Assembly (NCBI RefSeq): GCF_000337495.1
Contig: NZ_AOIS01000058.1
Location: forward strand, 21,311 to 85,310
DNA: 64,000 nt
Reading direction: 5' to 3'
Origin: Haloterrigena salina JCM 13891
GTDB taxonomy: Archaea > Halobacteriota > Halobacteria > Halobacteriales > Natrialbaceae
The number at the start of each line of letters is the position of its first letter. Position 1 is the stretch's first letter. Below are positions 33,847 to 41,609 of the stretch, piece by piece. Position numbers and translations under genes: made by a program. The notes under the pieces were generated by a model. It did no database searches and was not told the DNA's origin. It saw nothing but the letters and a program-made list of their open reading frames with translations.

Positions 33847-34827
33847 TCAGAGTTGGTCGGGCGCGAGTTCGTCGATCGTCGTCTCGACGACGGCTCTCGA
33901 GGCCGGCTCCGGGACCACGACGATGGGGTGGTCGATTCCCGTGTCGGCGACGAGCGTCCGAAGCTGCTCGCGCGCATCGTCGGGCGTGCCGGCGACGCCG
34001 AGGTCGGCGAGCATCGCGTCGGTCACCGCGTCGGCGGCCTCGCCTTTTTCTCCGTCGCGCCAGGCGTCGGCGATGCGGTCCGCGCGCTCTGGGTACGCCG
34101 TCGCGACGGCTCGACGGTACCCCTCGCCGCTGCCGACGTAGTACGCGATGTGTCGGCGCAGCGTCTTCCGGGCCTCCTCGGGGTCCTCGCTGACCGCCGA
34201 CGGAACGTAGGGCGCGATCGTGATCTCGCTCGGATCGCGGTCGCGCTCGCGGGCCGCGTCCGCGACTTCCTCGAACGCCTCGTCGAGGTGCGAGAAGGGA
34301 ATGTTGTGCGGAATCCAGCCGTCGCAGAGCCGGCCGACGACCCGCCGGTTCGCCGGCCCGAGACCGGCGTGGTAGATCGGCACGGGGGCCTCGAGCGACG
34401 GGAAGTCGGCGGCCGCGAGCACCTCGCCGTCGTAGTCGACGCGGCCCTCGCCGGCGGTGTACGCGCGGACGAGTTCGATCGTCTCGTGGGCCCGCCGGAC
34501 GGGGCGATCGAATGCCATCCCGTGGAGGTCCTCGACGGCCTTCGGCGTGCTGGTCCCGACGCCGAGCGTGAACCGGCCGTCCGAGGCCCGCTGCAGCGAC
34601 GCGGCGGTCATCGCGAGCACGGCCGGCGACCGCGAGTAGACGTTCAAGATCGCGCTCCCGAGCTCGATCTCCTCGGTTCGACAGGCCATCTCGGTCAGCT
34701 GGACGACGCCGCTCTCGCCCCAGAGTTCGCCGACCCAGACGGCGTCGTAGGCCAGTTGCTCCGCGCGGACCGCGATGTCCGCGAGATCGAGATCACCGAA
34801 CGACGTTACCATGAGTCCGACGTCCAT
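33847..34827 (-). CDS. LLM-class F420-dependent oxidoreductase (TIGR04024-like)
   Basis: A 326-residue luciferase-like monooxygenase-fold protein. Typical parts are GLMVTSFGDLDLADIAVRAEQLAYDAVWVGELWG, ELGSAILNVYSRSPAVLAMTAASLQRASDGRFTLGVGTSTP and PVPIYHAGLGPANRRVVGRLCDGWIPHN. Haloarchaeal members bind coenzyme F420. The substrate is unknown. The start is the only ATG close to the conserved first strand. Confidence 0.85.
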   Translation of the reverse strand: MDVGLMVTSFGDLDLADIAVRAEQLAYDAVWVGELWGESGVVQLTEMACRTEEIELGSAILNVYSRSPAVLAMTAASLQRASDGRFTLGVGTSTPKAVEDLHGMAFDRPVRRAHETIELVRAYTAGEGRVDYDGEVLAAADFPSLEAPVPIYHAGLGPANRRVVGRLCDGWIPHNIPFSHLDEAFEEVADAARERDRDPSEITIAPYVPSAVSEDPEEARKTLRRHIAYYVGSGEGYRRAVATAYPERADRIADAWRDGEKGEAADAVTDAMLADLGVAGTPDDAREQLRTLVADTGIDHPIVVVPEPASRAVVETTIDELAPDQL

Positions 34828-34863
34828 GCTCCCGACGACGGGAGCCAGCGAGAAAAAATCGAG

Positions 34864-35205
34864 CTACCCGTCGAACGTGAACTCGAGGTCGTCATCGGAC
34901 CCGTGGTCGCTGCTGTCGCCGTAGACGAGGATCTCCCCGCAGTCGGTGACAACTATGTCGAACTCGTCGACACTGAACTCGAGGCCGACCGATACCGCGG
35001 CCCCCCGTGCGGCCGCGTGGTCGAGCAGCCGCTCGAGGGCCTCCGGATCGATCGCCTCCCACAGCGGGCCGATATCCCGCGGTGAGCGGTCCGCGACGGT
35101 CGAGATCGCACAGACAATCGCACTCGAGAGCTGGTCAGAATTGGTCGGATCGAAATGGACTCGATGGACGGGTGAACATTCGTGGTCTGAGAAAAGGCCG
35201 TTCAT
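34864..35205 (-). CDS. HalOD1 output-domain protein
   Basis: A 113-residue single-domain protein. SSAIVCAISTVADRSPRDIGPLWEAIDPEALERLLD and VSVGLEFSVDEFDIVVTDCGEILVY match HalOD1, a domain found downstream of haloarchaeal sensor modules and often as a free-standing protein. It is believed to be a signalling output module, but its mechanism is not established. It lies upstream of the F420-type gene on the same strand. Confidence 0.85.
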   Translation of the reverse strand: MNGLFSDHECSPVHRVHFDPTNSDQLSSAIVCAISTVADRSPRDIGPLWEAIDPEALERLLDHAAARGAAVSVGLEFSVDEFDIVVTDCGEILVYGDSSDHGSDDDLEFTFDG

Positions 35206-35268
35206 TACACGTTGTACGGTTGCTAACCCGTTGAAGGAGCGGACGGTATATGCCCGACTTTATAAGGG

Positions 35269-35928
35269 TCACCGGACGAGCGAGTTCTCGATCAGCGCCT
35301 TCAGCCCGCGGCGGAGACGGCCGCTGACGGCCGACGAGGAGACGCCGAGCGCGTCCGCGAGATCCTCGACCGAGGAACCCCGCGGATCCTCGAAGTAGCC
35401 GCGTTCGTAGGCGGTGACGAGCGTCTTCCGTTGGATGGGCGTCAGCTCGTAGCCCTGTCTCGTGCTCCGGTCGCCGTCCTCGGCGTGATAGAGCCGATCG
35501 ACGGTAAAGTCGACGTCCTTGGCCCGACAGTGCTCTCGAAACTCCTGTAACCGGCCGATCTCGGGCACCTCGAGGGTCGCGATCCAGCCGCCGCGACCGC
35601 TCGTGGCGTGGAGGACTCGCATCCCGAGTTCGGCGGCGCGGGGCAACACCAGCCGCTCCGCCGAAGTCAGCCGCATCCGGTAGACGCGGAACTCGCCGCC
35701 GTCGATGACGACCGTCGGTTCCGAAATCGTCGGATCGTCGGCGACGACGCGGCCGAACGCGTCGAAGTCGCCGCCGTAGGTCTCGAAGAAGAGATAGTAC
35801 TCCCCCGGCCCGGCGATCGTCTGGTACTCGAGCTCGACGGTCATCTCGGGCAGCGCCTGAATCGTCGGCGTGAGCACCAGCTCGGGGTGGACGAGCGTGA
35901 TTTCGGCGATGACCCGCGCCTCGCTCAT
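35269..35928 (-). CDS. HTH_10 (bacterio-opsin-activator-like) transcription regulator
   Basis: A 219-residue protein. The N-terminal part is an unclassified sensor-like domain. The C-terminal 60 residues are an HTH_10 domain: LTPIQRKTLVTAYERGYFEDPRGSSVEDLADALGVSSSAVSGRLRRGLKALI. The family resembles the bat regulator of bacteriorhodopsin and acts on DNA. The ATG at 35928 fits the usual family start (MSEARVIAEITLVHPEL). It lies between the HalOD1 gene and the amidohydrolase, all leftward; its targets are unknown. Confidence 0.88.
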   Translation of the reverse strand: MSEARVIAEITLVHPELVLTPTIQALPEMTVELEYQTIAGPGEYYLFFETYGGDFDAFGRVVADDPTISEPTVVIDGGEFRVYRMRLTSAERLVLPRAAELGMRVLHATSGRGGWIATLEVPEIGRLQEFREHCRAKDVDFTVDRLYHAEDGDRSTRQGYELTPIQRKTLVTAYERGYFEDPRGSSVEDLADALGVSSSAVSGRLRRGLKALIENSLVR

Positions 35929-36031
35929 GTTGGCTGGTTTGTTACCAGTACCCATGAACCTTGGAGTCCCCGGAGGTCGACGGGAACTCCCAATCCCGTT
36001 CGGACCGCCGCCACGCTGGTCGAGCGCGCCG

Positions 36032-37621
36032 TCAGCCGTCGAACCCGTCGAAGACGATCTCGCCGTCGACCACCGTCATCGCCACGTCGATCTCGTCGAT
36101 CCGGTCCGTCCGCTCCCACGGCGACGCCTCGAGGACCACTAGATCCGCTCGCTTCCCGACCGCGACGGTTCCGAGACGGCCCTCGTCGAAGCCGGCGTAG
36201 GCCCCGCCGCGCGTGTAGGCACGCAACGCTTCGGTGACCGACAGCCGCTGTGCTTCAGTCGGCGCGTTGACCGCGTGGTGGACCCCGAGCAGCGGATCCA
36301 ACGGCATGCAGTCCGAGCCGAACGCGAGCGGGACGCCGGCCTCGAGCACCCGCCGGAACCGATTGGTCCGATTCCGCCGCTCGCGTCCCAGCCGCCGATC
36401 GTAGAGGCCGCCCTCGTCCGCCCAGCGGTGGAAGTTCGGCTGCATCGACGCGACGATCCCGGCCTCGGCCATGCGCTCGAGCTGGTCGTCGGTCGCCAGC
36501 TCCGCGTGTTCGATCCGGTGGCGCCGTCCGCCGGGGTGGGTCGTCGACTCGAGGGCCGACAGCGTCTCCTCGATCGCCGCGTCGCCGATGGCGTGGACGC
36601 AGACCTGATACCCGCCGCCGTCGGCGCGCTCGACCAGCGCGGCGAGGTCCTCGGGGTCGACGACCCACTGGCCGCGGTCGTCGCCCTCGTCCGCATCGTG
36701 TTCTGCGTCCGCTCCGTCCGCACCGGCGTCGGCGTACGGCTCCCGGAGCCGCGCCGTTCGACTCCCGAAACTCCCGTCGGAGAAGGACTTGATCGCGCCC
36801 GTCCGGACGCGGTCGCCGCCCGCGTTCGTCGCCAGCCCGACCTCCTCGAGCGCCTCGAGGTGGTCGCTCCAGTAGTCGATCCGAACGCGAAGGGGCAGGT
36901 CGCCGTCGGCGGCCATGTCGCGGTAGACCCGGGGCGCGACCGAGCCGCGGACCTTGTCGTGGACGCCGGTGACGCCCAACTCGACCGCGCGTTCGGTCGC
37001 CGCGGCGAGGACCTCGCGCATCTCCTCGCGGCCGGCCGTCAGCTCCCGGCGGACGGCCTCGGCAGCGTCCTCGACGGCGACGCCGGTCGGCTCGCCGCCC
37101 ACCCGCCGCAGATCGGACGCGGGGAGGTCGTCTGCGAGCCGCTCGAGGGCGACCGAGTTCAGCGAGGCGGTGTGCAGATCGACGCGCATCGCGACGACGG
37201 GGCGGTCCCCGCTGACGCGGTCGAGTTCCGCGCTCGTGAGCGGTCGCGTCCACGAGCCGTCCCACGCGCTCTCGTCGTAGCCGAAGCCGAGGACCCACTC
37301 GCGGTCCGGTTCGGTATCGGCGTGGGCCGACAGCGTCTCGAGGCAGTCTTCGAGACTCGTCGCTGCCGAGAGATCGGCGTGGACGAGGTGCTGTCCGAGC
37401 TGTTCCATGTGCGTGTGGGCGTCGATAAAGCCCGGCAGGACGGTCCGGCCCTCGCAGTCGATCACGTCGGTCTCGACCCCCTCGAGGAACGAGACCTCGT
37501 AGGTGTCGCCGAGTCGAACGATCTCGCCGTCGCGGACGGCGACCGCCTCGTGGACGAGGTCGGGCTCCTCGAGGGTGTGGACCGCCGCGTTCACGAGCAG
37601 GCGGTCGGCGGCGTCGGTCAT
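36032..37621 (-). CDS. YtcJ-like amidohydrolase
   Basis: A 529-residue metal-dependent hydrolase. PGFIDAHTHMEQLGQHLVHADL gives the first metal ligands (HxH), with later motifs VCVHAIGDAAIEETLSAL, RHRIEHAELATDDQLERMAEAGIVASMQPNFH and FGSDCMPLDPLLGVHHAVNAPT. A C-terminal composite beta part ends VAVGKRADLVVLEASPW. Members act on amides or formamides of unknown identity. The ATG at 37621 is chosen over 37648. The promoter region upstream carries the tandem 60-bp hairpin modules. Confidence 0.88.
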   Translation of the reverse strand: MTDAADRLLVNAAVHTLEEPDLVHEAVAVRDGEIVRLGDTYEVSFLEGVETDVIDCEGRTVLPGFIDAHTHMEQLGQHLVHADLSAATSLEDCLETLSAHADTEPDREWVLGFGYDESAWDGSWTRPLTSAELDRVSGDRPVVAMRVDLHTASLNSVALERLADDLPASDLRRVGGEPTGVAVEDAAEAVRRELTAGREEMREVLAAATERAVELGVTGVHDKVRGSVAPRVYRDMAADGDLPLRVRIDYWSDHLEALEEVGLATNAGGDRVRTGAIKSFSDGSFGSRTARLREPYADAGADGADAEHDADEGDDRGQWVVDPEDLAALVERADGGGYQVCVHAIGDAAIEETLSALESTTHPGGRRHRIEHAELATDDQLERMAEAGIVASMQPNFHRWADEGGLYDRRLGRERRNRTNRFRRVLEAGVPLAFGSDCMPLDPLLGVHHAVNAPTEAQRLSVTEALRAYTRGGAYAGFDEGRLGTVAVGKRADLVVLEASPWERTDRIDEIDVAMTVVDGEIVFDGFDG

Positions 37622-37660
37622 GCTCGAGAGGGTGTCGGCGAGGGCCAAAACGGTTCGGGA

Positions 37661-37780
37661 GAAAGCCCCTCCCGCGCTCGAGGCGGGCCTCGAGCGCGGG
37701 AGCCCCTTTCAGTCCCACCCGAAAGCCCCGACTCGCTGGGTGCGGGCGCCCAGCGAGTCGCCCCTTTCAGTCCCGCCCGG
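37661..37780. repeat. two tandem 60-bp hairpin modules
   Basis: The modules are 37661-37720 and 37721-37780. Both open with GAAAGCCCC and end with CCCCTTTCAGTCCC(A/G)CCC. The middle of each is a long hairpin whose sequence differs. Module 1 has 15-bp arms (CTCCCGCGCTCGAGG, 4-nt loop). Module 2 has a 12-bp perfect arm (CGACTCGCTGGG) that extends further with one wobble pair. GAAAG and CTTTC can also pair, leaving C4 tracts facing each other; on the other strand these are G4 tracts with GGGTGGG nearby. They sit 40-160 nt before the amidohydrolase start. Confidence 0.8.
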
Positions 37781-38002
37781 GATCGGTTGACTGACCGGCT
37801 ACTACCGTGACAGTCCCGTTCCGTTCGAACCTCTTCGGATCGTCTGCGAAGTCGGTCAGCCGACGTCCGCGGTTGGATCGAGCACCGAAATTGCGGCGGC
37901 GTGTTCGATCGGCTGTGACAGGGCGAACGGAACCGTCGGCTCCGAACCGCTGCGCGTGCAGTCCGGCGCAAGCTTAACCTGCTGGCTCGTGGATCGGCCG
38001 GT

Positions 38003-38401
38003 ATGATCGATCGTGACGGCCGCATCGTCTTCGGCTCGCTCCTGGCGTTGATCCTCGTGCTCACCGTATCGATCGTCGTCGAGGAGCAGTTCGGCGTCGG
38101 CTTGCGGGAGTATCCGGTCCTGTCGTTTCTGGTCTTCGCCGGCCTCGCACTCGCCGTCCCGCAGCTGTATCTCGCCGCGACAGACGACGAGACCGCGGAC
38201 GACGACCCGACGCGGAGCCGCGTCCAGTTCGCCGCCGTCGCGACGGCGGTCTTCGCGCTCGCCTTCGCCGACGACGCGTCGGGGATCAGCTACCTCGTGA
38301 TCGCGGGCATCGGCTCCGGTGCGGTCATCGCGCTGGTCTGTTACGAGGCGCTGCGCTGGCACCACGGCTCGAGCGAGGGGAGCCTCTCGCAGGCGCGGTG
38401 A
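38003..38401 (+). CDS. hypothetical membrane protein
   Basis: A 132-residue protein with about four membrane helices (IVFGSLLALILVLTVSIVV; LSFLVFAGLALAVPQLYLA; FAAVATAVFALAFA; YLVIAGIGSGAVIALVCYEAL) and an acidic loop in the middle. It lies 57 nt before hmgA but the latter has its own TATA-like box. Family not recognised. Confidence 0.65.
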   Translation: MIDRDGRIVFGSLLALILVLTVSIVVEEQFGVGLREYPVLSFLVFAGLALAVPQLYLAATDDETADDDPTRSRVQFAAVATAVFALAFADDASGISYLVIAGIGSGAVIALVCYEALRWHHGSSEGSLSQAR

Positions 38402-38426
38402 TCGGCCTCGCGTACGAAATCAGCAA

Positions 38427-38434
38427 TCCTTAGG
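38427..38434 (+). promoter_or_regulatory. TATA-like box of hmgA
   Basis: TCCTTAGG, centred about 28 nt before the ATG at 38459, fits a leaderless transcript for the HMG-CoA reductase gene. Confidence 0.4.
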
Positions 38435-38458
38435 ACCGACCGCCGTTTTGGGCAACGC

Positions 38459-39685
38459 ATGACAGACCCCGAGGACCTCGTCGAGCGAGTCCGCGACGGC
38501 GAGTTGCGCCTGCACGAACTCGAGGACCACGCCGACCACGACACCGCGGCCGAAGCGCGCCGGCTGCTCCTCGAGCGTGAGACGGCAACGGAACTCGAGG
38601 CGATCGGCGACTACGCGTTCCCCGCCGAGACCGCGGAGCCGAACATCGAGAACATGATCGGCGCCGCGCAGGTGCCGATGGGCGTCGTCGGTCCCGTGCC
38701 GGTTTCGGGCGGCGCGGCCACCGGTGATCACTACCTACCGCTGGCGACGACCGAAGGCGCTCTGCTCGCGTCGGTCAACCGCGGACTCGGCGTGATTCGC
38801 TCCGCGGGCGGCGCGGACGCCCGCGTGACGAAAAACGGAATGACTCGTGCGCCGGTGTTTCGAGTTGCCGGCGTCGCTGAGGCGGCCGAGACCGTCGAGT
38901 GGGTTGACGAGAACACCGAGGCGCTGGCCGAAGCCGCTGAGTCGACCACCAGCCACGGCGAACTGATCGACGTCGAACCGTACGTCGTCGGCGACTCCGT
39001 CTACCTGCGCTTCGCCTACGACACCAAGGACGCGATGGGGATGAACATGGCCACCATCGCGACCGGCGAGGCCTGCGAGATCGTCGAGGCAGAAACCCCG
39101 GCCGACCTCGTCGCGCTCTCGGGCAACCTCTGCTCAGACAAGAAACCCGCCGCGATCAACGCCGTCGAGGGCCGCGGGCGCTCGGTGACCGCCGACGCGG
39201 TGATCCCCGGCGAACTCGTCGAGGAACGCCTCCACACGACCCCCGAGGCCATCGCCGAGGCGAACACGCGCAAGAACCTCACGGGCAGCGCCAAGGCGGG
39301 GAGTCTGGGATTCAACGCCCACGCGGCCAACGTCGTCGCCGCGGCCTTCCTCGCGACCGGCCAGGACGAGGCCCAGGTCGTCGAGGCCGCGAACGCGATC
39401 ACCACAATGGACGCTCGCGAGAACGAGGGCGGCACCACCGACCTCTACGCCAGCGTCTCGCTGGCCTCCCTCGAGGTCGGAACCGTCGGCGGCGGCACGA
39501 AACTGCCGACGCAGGCCGAGGCGCTCGAGGTGCTCGGCCTCCGCGGCGGCGGCGACCCGCCGGGCTCGAACGCCGACGCCTTAGCCGAGATCATCGCCGT
39601 CGGCGCGCTGGCCGGCGAACTCTCCCTGCTCGGCGCGCTGTCCTCGCGACACTTGGCGAGCGCACACGAGGACCTCGGTCGGTGA
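38459..39685 (+). CDS. hmgA: 3-hydroxy-3-methylglutaryl-CoA reductase, class I
   Basis: A 408-residue NADPH-dependent enzyme making mevalonate, the committed step to archaeal isoprenoid lipids. Signatures are NIENMIGAAQVPMGVVGPV (catalytic Glu in EGALLASVNRG), RFAYDTKDAMGMNMAT (Asp), SGNLCSDKKPAAINAVEGRG (Lys) and the C-terminal catalytic His in SSRHLASAHEDLGR. In haloarchaea this protein is the target of mevinolin-type inhibitors. Length is as expected for archaeal class I enzymes. Confidence 0.97.
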   Translation: MTDPEDLVERVRDGELRLHELEDHADHDTAAEARRLLLERETATELEAIGDYAFPAETAEPNIENMIGAAQVPMGVVGPVPVSGGAATGDHYLPLATTEGALLASVNRGLGVIRSAGGADARVTKNGMTRAPVFRVAGVAEAAETVEWVDENTEALAEAAESTTSHGELIDVEPYVVGDSVYLRFAYDTKDAMGMNMATIATGEACEIVEAETPADLVALSGNLCSDKKPAAINAVEGRGRSVTADAVIPGELVEERLHTTPEAIAEANTRKNLTGSAKAGSLGFNAHAANVVAAAFLATGQDEAQVVEAANAITTMDARENEGGTTDLYASVSLASLEVGTVGGGTKLPTQAEALEVLGLRGGGDPPGSNADALAEIIAVGALAGELSLLGALSSRHLASAHEDLGR

Positions 39686-39747
39686 ACTGACTCCCGACTC
39701 ACACTCGTTTTCACTGCGGGTAGAATTCGACCGCCGAGACGGTCCGG

Positions 39748-40122
39748 CTACGCGTTCTCGGGCGCGGCCTCGCGATCCTCCGTCGCTTCGTTCCGAGCGC
39801 GAATCGTCGTTCGCGCGGTGTAACTGCCGGCGCCGACGAGTAGCACGAGTCCGACGAGCATCGGTAGCAGGCTCGAGGCCAACGTGACCAGCCCCAGCCC
39901 GACGGCCGAAACCGCGTTCGAGACCGCGAAGTCACGCCGCCCGTACGCGCCGTGGAGGAGGGCGACGGCGGCGAACGTCGCGGCGAAGGCACCCAGCCCC
40001 AGCGTCGTCGCGTCGACGCCGAACAGCGTTTCGTTGATGAACCGACCATATGCGACGAGCGCGAGCGCCGCTATCGATCCGGCACCGATCGCCTGCTCCT
40101 GGACGTCTATCGTCTCCGCCAT
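39748..40122 (-). CDS. hypothetical membrane protein
   Basis: A 124-residue protein with about four membrane helices (IGAGSIAALALVAYGRFI; LGAFAATFAAVALLHGAYG; VSAVGLGLVTLASSLLPMLVGLVLLVGAGSY) and a charged C-terminal tail RARNEATEDREAAPENA. It converges with hmgA. No family recognised. Confidence 0.65.
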   Translation of the reverse strand: MAETIDVQEQAIGAGSIAALALVAYGRFINETLFGVDATTLGLGAFAATFAAVALLHGAYGRRDFAVSNAVSAVGLGLVTLASSLLPMLVGLVLLVGAGSYTARTTIRARNEATEDREAAPENA

Positions 40123-40205
40123 TCACTCGCCGTTGGCGCCCGCGGTGCAAAGCAGTGCCGTTCCGGCGCGTCGCTCGTCTCTGGGTCCTCGTCGCCTGAA
40201 GGCCG

Positions 40206-40730
40206 CTACAGCCGTCGATACCGACCGCGGCTCTCGCTTACCTCGCCGCGGCGAACGAGCTTTTCGAGTGCGTCCTGTACGTACTCCGCGGAGACGCCGC
40301 GTTCGCCGGCGTAGTCGACGATCTCGTCTTCGGTCGGCCGCTCGAGGTCCTCGAGTGCCCGTTCGACGATCTCCTTCTTGCTGCCGCTGCGAGTCGGGCC
40401 CCGCGGGTCGCGCTCGCCGGCGGCCGAGACCTCGTCGACGTCGAGGCCGGATTCCTCGAGGTACTCGTCGTCGTCGACGACGCCGTCGGCGACCTGGTCC
40501 TCGAGGGCGTTAAAGGAGTCCAGTTCGGCGAACGCCTCGCCCTCGCCCTGCCGGTTGGCGAGCATCGACGCGCGGACGTCGCGGGCGTGGCCGGCGTCCT
40601 CGGTCTCGACGAACTTCTTGCGCTTCTCGTAGGCCTTCCGCGCGCCGCAGCGGGGACACTGGGTCGTCTCGGAGCGACCCTCGATGATCCAGAGGTTCGA
40701 ACACTCGCTGCAGCCGACGACGGCGTACAT
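40206..40730 (-). CDS. DUF5817-like zinc-ribbon protein with winged-helix tail
   Basis: A 174-residue protein. The N terminus is a zinc ribbon (CSEC at 7-10 and CPRC at 25-28). A basic linker AYEKRKKFVETEDAGHARDVRASMLANRQG follows. The C-terminal 60 residues look like a winged helix (KKEIVERALEDLERPTEDEIVDYAGERGVSAEYVQDALEKLVRRGEVSE). Haloarchaea share this architecture (DUF5817), probably for nucleic-acid binding. The ATG at 40730 directly precedes the ribbon. Confidence 0.85.
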   Translation of the reverse strand: MYAVVGCSECSNLWIIEGRSETTQCPRCGARKAYEKRKKFVETEDAGHARDVRASMLANRQGEGEAFAELDSFNALEDQVADGVVDDDEYLEESGLDVDEVSAAGERDPRGPTRSGSKKEIVERALEDLERPTEDEIVDYAGERGVSAEYVQDALEKLVRRGEVSESRGRYRRL

Positions 40731-40944
40731 GGCTCGCAGTCGGGGCGCCCGGCAGTTCAAGGTTCGGCAAGCGCGGCGGAAGTGAAACGACGAGGCGGCT
40801 TCCGATCGTCTCGAGTCGACGGTTCGAATCGACGTGCGAGCGTGGTCTCGAGCCCGTGCTCGCAGTTGACGGTCGGTAGTCGGCGTCCGGCGGCCGATCG
40901 CCGGGACCGGCGGACCTATGTGGCTCGTCGCCGGTGCTCTTCGT

Positions 40945-41286
40945 ATGGAACGCGTGTCACTCGACGACTGCGAGCCGTCGGAAGCCGCCGACGGCGTCCA
41001 CCTGGCGCTGCTGGCCGGCACCGACTCGATGAACCTCCAGCACTTCGAGATCGAACCCGGCGCGACCGTCGACGAGCACAGCCACCCCCACGACCAGACG
41101 GGCTACATCGTGCAGGGCGAACTCACGTTTCTCGTCGAAGGAGAGGAGACCGTCTGCGGGCCCGGTGACTCCTACGCAATTCCGGGCGACCAGCCCCACG
41201 CGGCCGAGAACCGCGGCGACGAGACCGTCCGCGGCGTCGACATCTTCAGCCCGCCGCGGGAGAATCCAAGCTGGCAGGAGGACTGA
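40945..41286 (+). CDS. cupin-domain protein
   Basis: A 113-residue single cupin. The metal-binding first motif is HSHPHDQTGYIVQGELTFLVEGEE and the second is PGDSYAIPGDQPHAAENRGDETVRGVDIFSPP. It probably binds one metal ion; the substrate is unknown. An upstream in-frame ATG at 40918 was not used because the conserved region begins right after 40945. Confidence 0.85.
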   Translation: MERVSLDDCEPSEAADGVHLALLAGTDSMNLQHFEIEPGATVDEHSHPHDQTGYIVQGELTFLVEGEETVCGPGDSYAIPGDQPHAAENRGDETVRGVDIFSPPRENPSWQED

Positions 41287-41328
41287 GCCGCTCGAGAGGG
41301 CACGCTTCGCGACCGCAGAATCCGGTGA

Positions 41329-41475
41329 TCACCACGGCGCGGCAACGACGGTGAGCGCGACACCGACCCGAAGCGGTGTCTCCGCGAGCGGCGCGACGCT
41401 CTCCGCGAGCTGCCGCCGTCGGCTCTCGAGACCCTGTCCGAGCCCGACGGCGCGATCTGATTGCTCCGCTGTCAT
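41329..41475 (-). CDS. possible small protein, 48 residues
   Basis: An open frame with high GC at third positions encodes MTAEQSDRAVGLGQGLESRRRQ followed by a hydrophobic tail VGVALTVVAAPW. It starts at an ATG after a TAA-rich spot and fills an otherwise empty gap between the cupin and the Nramp-like gene. It has no recognisable family. The call rests only on codon use and context. Confidence 0.35.
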   Translation of the reverse strand: MTAEQSDRAVGLGQGLESRRRQLAESVAPLAETPLRVGVALTVVAAPW

Positions 41476-41609
41476 TTAGGCGGAGTACTCGAGCCGAACG
41501 GCCATAGTAGTAACAGGCCGGGTCCGCTCGCCGGCTATTCCCTCTCCCCTGCCGATGGTTCACTGCAGAATACCACGGAGTTATACAGTTGAACTCGCAA
41601 GGTGGGGCA

